Assembly (NCBI GenBank): GCA_007753675.1
Contig: CP036432.1
Coordinates: 9,395,381 to 9,459,380, forward strand
Length of the DNA: 64,000 nucleotides
Direction of reading: 5' to 3'
DNA from: Stieleria magnilauensis
GTDB lineage: Bacteria > Planctomycetota > Planctomycetia > Pirellulales > Pirellulaceae
Under the pieces are notes generated by a model. The model did no database searches. It saw only the letters and a list, made by a program, of their open reading frames with translations, and was not told where the DNA came from. The position numbers and the translations under genes were made by a program. Position 1 is the stretch's first letter. The number at the start of each line of letters is the position of its first letter. Below are positions 47,801 to 54,947 of the stretch, piece after piece.

Positions 47801-50800
47801 ACCGGGTATCAAACAAATCTCTCGAATCGATCCGCGAATCAACCTCGTCGGCAACGTCGTCGTCGCGGACCCGACGCGTTCACTCGCCGCGGTCGATCGC
47901 GCCGAATTCCGTGGCGACAGCAACCGTGATCGCGACGCTCAAGGCGTGATCATGATCGAGAACAGCCGTTTCTTGTTCAACGAAGAATACGGCATCAACA
48001 TCCAGCATGACATCTCGGCGACGGTCGCAGGAAACGACACCGATTCGATCGTCCGCTATCCGAGAAACCTGATCGAGCTGAACACCGAGCAATTGGTCCC
48101 CGGCGTCGTCGTGCAGAGTAACATCATCGCCTTCAACACCGTCGGCGGCATCAATCTGCAAGGCATCGACAACGCCCTCGACGAGACCTCGTTGGATCCG
48201 GTCGCGATTGAGCGAATTGTCAACAACACGATCATCGGCGGAACGATCACGCCCGGCGTCAGTGCCCCCTCGGAAACCTTCGCGGGGATTCTGTTCGAAC
48301 AAGGCCAGATTTCCTTTGCCGACGCCGTGGTCAACTATTCACCCAATGCGGGCAACGGTGCTCCCACGCTGACCCACCAGACGCCGAACACCGCGTTGGG
48401 CGCCCCGGACGGCAGCGGCCGTGGACTCGAGCCGATCGACGGCCAGTTCGCCGTTTCGCTCGGACTCGGTGGCACACTAACGCTGCAGTTCGTCGACAAC
48501 TTCCTGACCGGCAGCGGCGATGCGACCAACGATTTGGTCGTCTTTGAAACCGGCGAAATCGAATCGGTCCTCGTCGAGATCAGCCGTGACGGAATCGACT
48601 TTGTCAACGTCGGGATCGTCGGTGGCTTGACCAACCAACTGGACATCGACCGGCACGGGTTCGGCCCCAATGACCGATTCGCCTTCGTGCGACTGACCGA
48701 CCTGCGTCAAGGCAACACGACCGGCAGCTCGCTGGGAGCAGACATCGATGCCGTCGGTGCCATCAGTTCGGTTCCGGTGGACACCTTCAATCAAGGCGGG
48801 ATCGGGATCAACATCGTCGGCGGTTCCTCTCCGACGGTGCTCAACAATGTGATCTCCAATACGGAAACCGGTATCGAATTGACCGGAGGCAATGACGGCT
48901 TCGTGTCCGGTGGTAACTCGTACTATCGAAACACGAACAACACCGGAACGAATGTCACGCTGGGAACCCTGGCCCAGGTTTTGACCGATAGCGAATCGGT
49001 CTTCGTCGATCCGGGCAACTTTGCGTTCTCACCGGCTTCGGGCGCTCGCATCATCGACAGCTCGATCGATTCGCTGCCCGATCGATTCAGTTTGACGACG
49101 GTCCGCAACGCCGTCGGCATCGATCCTTCGCCGGTGCTCGCGCCGCGACTGGACGTCAACGGTCAGTTCCGTGTGGACGATCCGAACGTGGAACCCCCGA
49201 GCGGACTCGGCGAAAACGTGTTCAAGGATCGCGGCGGATTCGACCGCGGCGACCTGGAAGGCCCCCGCGTGACGCTGGTCTCGCCGCTGGCCCCCGGAAT
49301 CGGACTCGACGCCGGACGCGCCACCGTGCTCGGTGCCGCACCGCAAGCGTTCGAAATTCAGCTGATCGATGGCATCGCACCGGCGGACATTGTGCCCGGC
49401 ACCGGGATCGACGATCGATCGATCTCCACCAGTTCACTGGTACTGCTCAAAGACGGCGTGGCATTGGTCGAAGGCACCCACTATCGATTCGCCTACAACC
49501 CCAGCACCAACATCATTCGGCTGACGCCGATCGCCGGTGTCTGGGAAGACGATTCGACGTATGTGATTCGAATGATCGACAGCAGCGATGCGATCATCCG
49601 CGCCGCCGACGGCGTCGTCTACCCCGACGGCGAAACCGTTTCGGTCATCGACGAACTCAATCAACGCACGGTGTTTGAATACGACTCCGGCATCATCATC
49701 GACCTGTTGCCCGGATTGACGCCGGTTGCCGCCGACGGCTTGACGGTGTTCGTTTACGACGGTTCGGTCACGCGTTCCTTCGAACTGGACGTCAACGGTG
49801 CGGTGAGCCCGATTTCGACCGGCGTGACGATCCCGGCCGCCGGCGTCACCGCCGACTTCGCCACCGCTCTGGCGGCGGCGATCAACGCGGATCCGGTGCT
49901 CAGCTTCACCGCACGAGCCTCCGGCGAAACCGTCCAACTGGTCGGCGGCACCCCGTTGTCGACCGCGACCAGCACCAGCGGCTTCGTTCAAATCGCAGGC
50001 CGCATCGGCACCGCGACAGGCTTCGGATTCCAAATCCCGTCGATCAACAACAGCAACGTCGCCAATGTCGTCGACGGACAATCGATCACCGTCCGTCTCG
50101 GTGCGGTCAACCAAGTCGTCTTTGAATTCGACAACAACGGTTTGCTCAACGACCCCACTGCGACGGCAGTGCCCTTGGCCAACAACGCTTCGCTGGATCA
50201 GGTCATCAACGCATTGGTGATCGCGATCGGCGGATCGGGACTGGGACTGGCACCGACCAACGCCGGATTCGGACGGATCTTCTTGGGTGGTGACAGCAAC
50301 TACTCGATCGACTTGACGAACTCCAACGCCACCCAAATCGGCTTGCCCGGTGAAGCTCCGACGGTCCCGATCAACATCCCGATCGATCAGCCGGCCGAAG
50401 AGATCGTCAAAATCATCCAAGCCACGATCGACGCCCAGAATCTGGCCGGTATCAGCACCTCGCTGGTCGACGTCCGCGTGTTCCTCGAAGGCACCGGCGG
50501 CGTGTCCGGCTTCGGCGCCGTCGACGTCGTCGTGGTCCAGGACCAAGTCGGCAACCTGCTGCAAAGCAACCAGGCCGACGGACGGACGGAATTGACCATC
50601 TTTATCGGAACCGGATTCGATTACGGTGACGCCCCCGCGCCGTACATCAGCACGATGGCCGATGGCGGTCCCCGGCACCGTGTCGATCCCACACTCAGCC
50701 TGGGACAGATCAACACCGCCGATTCGGACGCCGAATTGCCTAACGCCGATGCCGGTGACGATGGTGTGACGCTGCCGTCGGCTTTCCAGTCCGGTTTCGA

Positions 50801-51692
50801 AAGCAACATCAGCATTTTCGTCCGCAACACCGACGCGGGACTGCTCAGCGACAAACCGGTCTACGTGGACGCCTGGTTCGACTGGGACCAAGACGGCCAA
50901 TTCGAAGTCCAAGAGCGACGTCGATTCGGAACGCCCGGAACGAACCTCACCCCGGTCTTCAACAACGTCTTGACCACGGTCACGATCGATGTCCCCGCCG
51001 ACGCGGCGATCGGGCAAACGTACGTCCGATTCCGCATCAGCGAGTCGCCGACGACCGGACCGACCGGAAATGCGACCAGCGGTGAAGTCGAAGATTACGC
51101 CATCTTCGTGACCAACAATCCGTACCAAAACCCGGTCGGACGCTATGACGTCAACAACAGCGGCGCAGTCACTCCGCTGGATGCCTTGAACGTCATCAAC
51201 GCGATCGCCCGCCTGGCCGCCAACACCGGCTTTGTGGATCTGCAAACCACCCCGGTGACGAATCCCCAGTTCCCCGATGTCAACGGTGACGGATTGCTGT
51301 CCCCGAGGGACGCCAACGACGTCATCACCGAACTCGGCCGACTCGTTTCCGGAGCCAGCGGCGAAGGCGAAGCGACCACGATGAGCTATGTGGCCGCCGC
51401 ACCCGGTGTGCTGGCCAGCGGGCCGACCGCTTTGGGGGATCTGCTGATCCAGCAAAGCGTCACCGACACGGTGCAGCCCGCGACGACCGGGGCTTCCGAT
51501 GCCGACGCCGAATCCGGCCCCGCCGAGTCGGCCAACGTCGCCCAGCAGCCCAGCAAGACCAGTGTCTTCGACTCTCCGGCGTCGATCGAGCTCGATTCGA
51601 TCGTCGATGACCTGGTTGCCGATCGGATTCAATCGGGTGACGAAACCTCGGGAGACGAGAACGGTTTGGACCTTTTCTTCGCTTCGCTGTGA
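35883..51692 (+). CDS. Giant exported dockerin/GEVED surface protein (5269 residues)
   Basis: N-terminal basic stretch and SLETRQLLAG (54-63), the planctomycete surface-protein motif. A beta-module with FEF and AIN motifs occurs at ~95-340 and again near 2940-3220, 3550, 3880, 4590 and 4730. Residues ~630-820 resemble an M10/metzincin domain, but the zinc motif HExxHxxGxxH reads F785-G-V-G-Q-L-L-G-Y-G-Y795: all three His and the Glu are gone. PPC-like domains lie near 840, 2226 and 2574; beta-helix segments with GDWGG near 1215 and 1574 and again ~3990-4330. GEVED domain ~4913-5077, dockerin with calcium loops at D5089 and D5132, then a disordered tail ending LDLFFASL. Probably a cell-surface adhesin or matrix protein. 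No internal stop or frameshift over 15.8 kb. Confidence 0.85.
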   Translation: MTFRKPSHSLRTHLSRNSGLHSDGTTPPAAAPRAGRNRRSEKRRDEKRRSLMESLETRQLLAGPELIGIQPNEGDLLFNGDTLNFSPKELVFRFDDNTRIDESTLDAIRITRAGEDRTFESASVTSDMGTGGTALFEFRARQSGSLGNGITLEFTETNRVGTSAPIITTNGRTITIDINTNPLQRTLARDLVSAINRDLRTNTSDPLRSGDLIEAIQISGASGQRIASSASVQNKTLELDGANAAQAVTDFGTNGAVRVRLISQLPGLDGRGTNLVVEQRNFGGPANPVVVVSDQTIRVQLNSFSADPTTADEFVNAINSNPQASALIQATIQEGNGSTPIGQRTVNYSPINLSGVSDVVVEPGYVGLGDSSREVIFRFAEPLPDDIYQIDVLGTGNFALRGEDGEAFQDGTDLTRVFNINLGPQVVAVVPEPVRRQPNGTLGTESGKIEVHFNDDDLLQSAAVNPNFYQLIFTRDTVDNTDDVIVRISPTASAITNTKVGDVWTVTLPGTVRYSNITNIATLDYKRALSRIPDPETPGQLLTGNARLRVGTAENLPMAPQEITLPIGTPGAPDGAGDSFLTAYDLNTTWSLSGATTTRSATLVSEIRNETPFELDLPGPDVPGTRVIRAEDPSRLDRVVPLDYVRQFADTVDGITTIEYDFVASWLGDDPNRPGITADTNYFNIISEEQKQRVREVMSLYSEYLGVAFVEVSDRDPADIGGFSIVVGDLYGGDEREASAQGGLAVVTRDRDGDGVDDLVVMDFQDFDESIDDQFGGEFFRGAMFGVGQLLGYGYADDLPQPVTQSTDFIFQPGTDNEPAFPSYADIVHGQYLYRPDSTDIDMYRFQVDQTGSIAIETIAERLGTPSLLDTQLRLYVEDANGQFVEIAQNDDYFSNDSLIRIDNVNPGNYMIGVSAKGNDTYDPVIPGTGFGGTSQGSYELRVDFTPSAVSTMVDNTGIPLDGDADGTPGGTFNYWFKPSDPSETLYVDKGNVTLRQASGFLPSSLGDLAFIEAFQTRTIGYVNNAYDEIDLAVADASRMSILKQKAFNGTLTELNQLRLSGNLNDIQRADSITRYLSDLDLTIRVLGNGGRDGLVHTAGDNFSYNIGVNDSGLALEDGTSLNLPAGIQMMVDAGAILKFSNTRLGVGSVAPTIDLSGANLQVLGTPTLVTSTGLPARNESGAIVPGSVFFTSINDDSIGTGNQIGVLPAAQPGDWGGIDFRGDLDTADELRINPEDQGIFNNHIQYADIRYGGSAVPIGGRSVVVSPIDMAITRPTIINSTISNSADAAIAATPDTFREDRFTDPKYQQSGPFTPDYTRVGPEIHGNTVIDNSINGLFVRLRTRSGSTLESVTTSTRFDDSDITHVLTENLVIAGTPGGPILQSGAPSSFLIRLSARPTDGAVPAGTYVYRLTNVTDANLESAASDATVSITTTSTGGIRLQQLPTVEPGSATVARRLYRATVVGGVPGPFELVAQLNASSTSFTDRLANGGAEMQVTSSPLRSRLDASLVIDPSTVVKVDSARIEARFGANLIAEGTSGNPVVITSLEDQRYGGGGTFDTNDRGNAAEIAPGDWGGLYIGHGSSASIDNAVIAGGGGTTRIEGGFASFNAIEVHQGELRLTNSRIEQSADGRGSLNGTRVGRSDNASGAVFVRAATPIIVDNDFIDNEAAAISIDVNSLNALEVFDSGRSIGSIDKFDIIGNSGPLIEDNSITRNAINGLAVRGGQLVTEGVWDDVDIVHVVTDTIEIPNKHIYGGLRLISDARGSLVVKLQTQAGEEQTNPAGIVVGGSLLTAADEFRDIADRIGGSLQLIGHPDFPVIMTALSDDFSGAGFTIDGFAQVDTDNDGVISGVITGDDNNTGTGTGGALVGTLPTGPEVNLGTTIDNDVAATITGSFTATIGDANEVVSSATTVETPTGQQLLNQDFVFQYSTYLTSGGNTTALSATTITQPATLIANDRVESRGTYTGPNGDVNWVATSFFINGLPTLFSTLDLQSGSPLGDIRVVSYLDEDVQGISDDVLYTVGTPGQADFRVYTVDGPLRIGFSHGGFYTNDGVNQLGATYEGWAADRFAELRAQITAGTQTYSIPGVIDLNDLPQGNDPIFGTTFGPNDITTAHSWVLDSNASSARVTSFLELLASDPTVAQSPNAVQAGQWNGVTIREGADDRNVAAVAEQEPVRTTVFDTNSFPGQAQFLGQLAPDEQSGDENRRLGFIVDGAITTRNDVDVYTFIAESNTEVWLDIDRTSSGLDTVIELIDFNGDILAASNDSLLAERDVATGIYVSPRLDSDAAQPLTVNEERIPVQRITVDYDIVNATSGNLTFGLASAPGTTINVDAADFNANPAGSIAAALNGAFQSELGFVTTQLLPRSATGDFVIEVRFDAAFFTALEVPEIIGTANPIFPAIGSLGFETDILDSVLQDTYSYNAKDAGMRIRLPGESGTLNQYHVRVRSSNTRDGSDLNTLVNGNVLGGLTQGRYSMQIRLGETDESAGTQIRLTDVRYATNGVQIIGQPLHSPLTGEEAETTASNEMASEAQRLGYYGTTADVGIEAGPLQSDRLAKSFAGVIDSATDVDWYSFDIQYENLTRDGDPLYLSTVIDLDYASNFARSDMALYVFNAQGDLIYTATDSNIANDLPASSSNNSSDDLSRGGAGVQDPFLGSVELIEGTYYVAIANQTQVPIAMDQFFNPASNNPLVRLAPIDAIDRIAQDDMNDRVLFDETSIVPYSLDDVVLYVNTNSGLHVVNPFTGQDYGQVGTFGNEDIYDVAFRSNGELFAYTGFGNRVRSDSTWFYVQIDTGTAALNQLSAGAGITTYGDILFEVNSQQILDGVSDEGIFVEAISIREYKNVERGLFVGSRPTFNGASGLQYRDNVLWEFSPQTGLAVGPSFNRFLFNSGAGTIPREIGQIDTTAPATAFSTQLGVPDVVEVVGSGLLQQQLFDGDTFTLISGTTTTSFEINIAGNVAVTGSPALDGDTMTIGSNIFEFDTGPRLRLAGVSANGGLDVGQTFTVTDSSNVSATFEFVNQGDTPRPGNIPISIRLASGQARTSGQINNDLALAIQNNLSGVTTTVLNTDLALDNATFTFDGAGMSIVGANGVAAGNIAIPVDESFGATEVLNAIVDALTANGIAHTVVGQSFSVPGATSITVNSQALVSGGSPGVQVGRTPIQLELSDSAAEVAQKVADAINNLGGNASAVAQNRSVTISGGFIGGASGNLVAGGVPQGGTITGVEIVGNDMYAVTDAGGLFRVTDAELTGGGNQFLNGNRQIGTYVETATDLLRVPGGFTGLRAGPNSVDGGVYSNVLFGITPNGDIYAFNTAGEFLPYFAGGRSSISTGIANAEGLDFSTLDYNLWHYTGARGGDAGHGGGTSLAFTYETSFQNNYASQAEYPTNTARIDGQGVNNTYNFPGGAKGQVQSKPFSLENYSPSDVPVLYFNYLIEADGGGSTDALRVYVVQPDGTEHAVALNTTFRNAAPGANDEFDDPDPVAPYNDVIDVDKQQLFDNTPTWRQARVPLAEFAGQSGLSLRIEFATAGRLDTGSTSIRTVDASDLVEGQTIRVSGETFTINFPPTLIAPAGAQVANAYAADPNTRATFVLDGQTYVLNDGTRTVDTSPSDPNDPNSPPNEISIDLTAGLTGTMTVADLTPSQIGALIEAAVTAMPPATFLLYDFVVDSNSVEFGEAVDLSSSSSLFTIRNTTAGGANLIDVRAAMSAGEVAVAVQSAILDRFVPNAVGAAGPNYIPTSNAIITLPGFSVSDAGPFANTAQRYADQYGGSPVGGSRNNDFEGVYLDDFVIGLAERGEQVSDPRGINAPLDTAFVTDTRFAFPEPDDPRSSLVTGSYQVEIRDASEYIESASSSQFRTFNSNDRLGSAISITAKSATEIVDGQMFSITDGRAVVEFEFDSDNSVTPGRVRVPFSMTVPDEDTGLDRPQTATEVAKSIIAAINRSDVRSVLDVQAVPSSGFEREVVAQPGIKQISRIDPRINLVGNVVVADPTRSLAAVDRAEFRGDSNRDRDAQGVIMIENSRFLFNEEYGINIQHDISATVAGNDTDSIVRYPRNLIELNTEQLVPGVVVQSNIIAFNTVGGINLQGIDNALDETSLDPVAIERIVNNTIIGGTITPGVSAPSETFAGILFEQGQISFADAVVNYSPNAGNGAPTLTHQTPNTALGAPDGSGRGLEPIDGQFAVSLGLGGTLTLQFVDNFLTGSGDATNDLVVFETGEIESVLVEISRDGIDFVNVGIVGGLTNQLDIDRHGFGPNDRFAFVRLTDLRQGNTTGSSLGADIDAVGAISSVPVDTFNQGGIGINIVGGSSPTVLNNVISNTETGIELTGGNDGFVSGGNSYYRNTNNTGTNVTLGTLAQVLTDSESVFVDPGNFAFSPASGARIIDSSIDSLPDRFSLTTVRNAVGIDPSPVLAPRLDVNGQFRVDDPNVEPPSGLGENVFKDRGGFDRGDLEGPRVTLVSPLAPGIGLDAGRATVLGAAPQAFEIQLIDGIAPADIVPGTGIDDRSISTSSLVLLKDGVALVEGTHYRFAYNPSTNIIRLTPIAGVWEDDSTYVIRMIDSSDAIIRAADGVVYPDGETVSVIDELNQRTVFEYDSGIIIDLLPGLTPVAADGLTVFVYDGSVTRSFELDVNGAVSPISTGVTIPAAGVTADFATALAAAINADPVLSFTARASGETVQLVGGTPLSTATSTSGFVQIAGRIGTATGFGFQIPSINNSNVANVVDGQSITVRLGAVNQVVFEFDNNGLLNDPTATAVPLANNASLDQVINALVIAIGGSGLGLAPTNAGFGRIFLGGDSNYSIDLTNSNATQIGLPGEAPTVPINIPIDQPAEEIVKIIQATIDAQNLAGISTSLVDVRVFLEGTGGVSGFGAVDVVVVQDQVGNLLQSNQADGRTELTIFIGTGFDYGDAPAPYISTMADGGPRHRVDPTLSLGQINTADSDAELPNADAGDDGVTLPSAFQSGFESNISIFVRNTDAGLLSDKPVYVDAWFDWDQDGQFEVQERRRFGTPGTNLTPVFNNVLTTVTIDVPADAAIGQTYVRFRISESPTTGPTGNATSGEVEDYAIFVTNNPYQNPVGRYDVNNSGAVTPLDALNVINAIARLAANTGFVDLQTTPVTNPQFPDVNGDGLLSPRDANDVITELGRLVSGASGEGEATTMSYVAAAPGVLASGPTALGDLLIQQSVTDTVQPATTGASDADAESGPAESANVAQQPSKTSVFDSPASIELDSIVDDLVADRIQSGDETSGDENGLDLFFASL

Positions 51693-51954
51693 ATGAGTTG
51701 AACTTTTCGCCCGCTGGCCGCGTCCAACGGTCGGTGAAAGGGAAAATTTGGGATGCCGGCGGCGCCGCTGGCATCGCCGAATCCCGAACTTTCACGGGCG
51801 CGTTGCAGCCCGTCCAGCCGATACAACGGTCAGCCTGCGATTGGATCCGCGGGCAAGTCATCCGATGATGGAGAGCGTCCCCGCACGACTCGGGGCCGCC
51901 AACTAGGATGGGTTCGAAATCCGCAGCGGTTCGTTTTTTGGTTGCGTCCCTTAT

Positions 51955-51990
51955 CCTCGACAGGGTCTTCGCCCTCGACAGGGTCTTCGC
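51955..51990 (+). repeat. 18-bp direct duplication
   Basis: CCTCGACAGGGTCTTCGC occurs twice back to back. It lies in the 387-bp gap between the giant gene and the metalloprotease-like gene; nothing else was recognised in that gap. Confidence 0.85.
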
Positions 51991-52079
51991 AATCCGACGC
52001 ACCAACGTGGGATGACGCCCCCCACCATCAAATCAAGACTCCGGAGCCTGGCGCTCCCGGAGCGAGTTTTTAATCGCCG

Positions 52080-54686
52080 ATGAACCGAGCAACGACGAGA
52101 CGACCCCGCCGACGGCGCCTCGGTTTCCAAAAAGTGGAAGACCGTCGGTTGCTGGCCGGCGACGTGCCATTCGGCGCCACTCCGATCGACAACGGTGAAT
52201 TTCTGCTCGGCACCGTCACTGTGACGCCCGTTTTCTTTGAAAGCGATGGGTCGATCGATCCCGAAACCCAAAACTGGTCCGAAACGGAGATCGAAGACAC
52301 GCTGGCCAAGATTCGCGACAGCGTGGACTGGTGGAGCGACTTGCTGGCGACGCAGACGTCGGTTCACTCGCTGGATTTCATCATCGACGATCGCTACGCC
52401 CGCGATCCCGTCGAAACCGGTTACGAACCGATCGACAATGACAGCAACACGTTCAAACGCTACGTCGGCGGCTGGCTGACCGATCTGGGCTACGGCGATG
52501 CCCCCTCGATTGAACGGGCGGTGTCCTTGTTCAACGACTCCCAACGGCAAACCCATCAAACCGATTGGGCCTTCACCATGTTCGTCGTCGATTCCTCGGA
52601 CGACGAAAACGGGTTTTTCGAAAACGGCGGGTTTATCGGCGCGTTTGCCTATCCCGGCGGTCTGTTCATGGTGGTCCCCTCGGGGCGTCCGGTTTCCACG
52701 TTCACCCACGAAATGGGGCACATTTTCTGGGCCCGAGACGAATACCCGGGAGCCGGCAACTGGACCGACCAACGGGGCTATTACAACGCACAGAACTTGA
52801 ACGCATCGGACAACCCGACGCCGGGATTCGTGCAACAAGACAGCATCATGCGGGGCGGCGTGGTCACCGTGCGGGCGCATGACAACTTGGTTTCCCCGGA
52901 ATCCACGCTGGCCATGATCGGCTGGCGCGACAGCGACGGTGACGGCATTTTTGATCTCGTCGACGTGCCATTGAACTTGGACGCGATCGGTTCGTTGGAT
53001 GTCCACTCGGATGTCTATTCGATCCGCGGCTCCGCGACCGTCGATACCCTGGCCAACCAAAACTCCGAAGGCACGCAGAGCGACATCACGCTCGCCCGCA
53101 TCAGCGAATTGCAATACCGGCTCGATGACGGCCCCTGGCAGACCGCCATCACGCCCGATGCGACACACGTCGAATTCGATCTGGAAATCGAGGTTTCCAG
53201 CCCCTTCAACCAGATCGCCTGGCGGGCCATCGATACCCACACCGGGATCACCAGCGAAGTGCTTCAGGGTGACATGCTGACACCGGTCTGGTCTGGGATC
53301 GGCGGCGGTTTCGCCTATGTCGACCAAAACCAAAACGGACAACGCGACTTCGACGAGCCCTTGATCGACGGCACCCAGTTCACGGTGCGTCGCGACGATG
53401 GGACCGAACTGTTCAACCGCTCGTTCCAGGCGGCGAATTCGCCCGACGGAGTCGCCACCCCCGTCAGCGGATTGACGCTGACCAGCCTGGGCGCTGACGT
53501 CGACGGTCGTGTGGCAACCTTGGCATCCGGCACCGACCAACAAGCCGGCCGGGTCCTGCACTATTACAACACCCAGACCGATCAATGGACCGACACCTGG
53601 AACACGGCCAATCGGCTGCAAGTCGCCTTCGCCGGGTCGACCGGGCGGGTGGAAATCGATTTCACGGCACTGGACACCGGCAGCTACGGACTCGAAAGCG
53701 GCAGCTACGCTCGTGTCGAGGCCTATGACTCCCAAGGCAATCGCATCGATCGGATCACCAGTCCCCTGGTGCCGGCCGGCAGCAGCGACACACTGGTCAT
53801 CGAAGACTCCCTGGGACGAATCGCGCGTGTCGTCGTGTCCGGACACGCGGAAACCGAAATCTTGATTTCCGGCATCCAGGTCGGACAGGCCGCGCTGGTC
53901 TCGGCCGATGACAACGGCGCCTTCTCCGTCGACGGGCTACCCGACGGCGACTACTCCGTCGAGATCGTCACGCCGAACTTGATTTACCAGTTCCCGTCTG
54001 AACCGGTCGTCTTTCAAATCTCCGCCGGAACGATCGCGCCGCTGGCGATCGCAGCCCAGCGAGTCGACAGCCCACGCTACAACCGCTCGCTGCCGGGCGA
54101 CGTCAATGGAGATCAACAAATCACCGCTCGCGACGCTCTCGCGGTCATCAACGACCTGGCACGGCTGGGCAATCGCGTCCTGACGGCCGACGAGACGTCC
54201 GACTTTCACATCGACGTCAACAACGACGGACGTGTCTCAGCGATTGATGCGTTGCGGGTGATTAACTTGATCGAACAGGGCATTGCCGGTGAGGGTGAAT
54301 CTTTTTCTGAAATCTCGGCAACGACGCCCCCGATTTCCGCTGCAAACCAAACCACCGACCCAACCCCATCGCCTCAGCCGGTCCAACCGCTCTCAACGGC
54401 CGCCATCGACCTGGTTTTCAGCCCCGAGAATCCGCAACTTGGTTCCTACCAGGACAACACTCTAAATCGTGAAGATCCGGAAATGTTGAACTGTGCGGGC
54501 CAACGGACTTCCGACCAAAGTCTCAGCAAGCTGCCATCCGATAGACCCACCGGGGCGGATGTTCACTGGCTCGTGAAAACCGGGGCAAACACGGGTTTTG
54601 AGCGTCCTTTGTTGGGTTTTTTGCTTCAAGACGGCGAGATTGAGAGCGGTTTCGCGGTACATCCTTCACCGGAACAACTGTTTTGA
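52080..54686 (+). CDS. Exported zinc metalloprotease-like dockerin protein
   Basis: 868 residues. Basic N-terminus and KVEDRRLLAG (18-27), the same export-type motif as its neighbours. The zinc site is FTHEMGHIFWARDEY: H210, E211 and H214 with D220 at the third-ligand position (HExxHxxWxxD), and a likely Met-turn in DSIMRGG. The DEY after the site recalls the M64-type peptidases. Beta domains follow, with a Sdr-like segment (YVDQNQNGQRDFDEPLIDG) and a dockerin pair near 672-740 (DVNGDQQITARDALAVINDL; DVNNDGRVSAIDALRVINLI). The last ~110 residues are low-complexity. In contrast to the giant protein upstream, this one keeps catalytic residues and may process surface proteins. Confidence 0.85.
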   Translation: MNRATTRRPRRRRLGFQKVEDRRLLAGDVPFGATPIDNGEFLLGTVTVTPVFFESDGSIDPETQNWSETEIEDTLAKIRDSVDWWSDLLATQTSVHSLDFIIDDRYARDPVETGYEPIDNDSNTFKRYVGGWLTDLGYGDAPSIERAVSLFNDSQRQTHQTDWAFTMFVVDSSDDENGFFENGGFIGAFAYPGGLFMVVPSGRPVSTFTHEMGHIFWARDEYPGAGNWTDQRGYYNAQNLNASDNPTPGFVQQDSIMRGGVVTVRAHDNLVSPESTLAMIGWRDSDGDGIFDLVDVPLNLDAIGSLDVHSDVYSIRGSATVDTLANQNSEGTQSDITLARISELQYRLDDGPWQTAITPDATHVEFDLEIEVSSPFNQIAWRAIDTHTGITSEVLQGDMLTPVWSGIGGGFAYVDQNQNGQRDFDEPLIDGTQFTVRRDDGTELFNRSFQAANSPDGVATPVSGLTLTSLGADVDGRVATLASGTDQQAGRVLHYYNTQTDQWTDTWNTANRLQVAFAGSTGRVEIDFTALDTGSYGLESGSYARVEAYDSQGNRIDRITSPLVPAGSSDTLVIEDSLGRIARVVVSGHAETEILISGIQVGQAALVSADDNGAFSVDGLPDGDYSVEIVTPNLIYQFPSEPVVFQISAGTIAPLAIAAQRVDSPRYNRSLPGDVNGDQQITARDALAVINDLARLGNRVLTADETSDFHIDVNNDGRVSAIDALRVINLIEQGIAGEGESFSEISATTPPISAANQTTDPTPSPQPVQPLSTAAIDLVFSPENPQLGSYQDNTLNREDPEMLNCAGQRTSDQSLSKLPSDRPTGADVHWLVKTGANTGFERPLLGFLLQDGEIESGFAVHPSPEQLF

Positions 54687-54947
54687 TCGGATTTACTGGA
54701 ACTTTGCGGCGCGGCCGCGATCTAAACCGCCGAGCGGATTGGCCCAATTCCCATGTAATCAGAACGTTGATAAAGCGGGAAGGGGAGATAAGATAGGGCC
54801 AATATTCAGCCTGGCGAGTTTTTAACCCCTCTAGGCTTCCAATATTTGGGCTCTGCGCCCGCAGAACCCAACTCCTCCGATTCGCCACTTGACCGACCCC
54901 ACAGTCACCGGCAAACCACGTTCTACTTCATCTTTCCGGAATCCCAG

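Noticed and set aside
49434-51632. 732-residue open frame on the minus strand inside the giant gene
   Set aside because: A shadow of GC-rich coding DNA: Arg/Asp/Gly/Val-rich, no motif, no ribosome-binding site, and fully opposite the well-supported dockerin/GEVED region. The same holds for the minus-strand frames at 44799-46685, 41880-43433 and 51951-53846.
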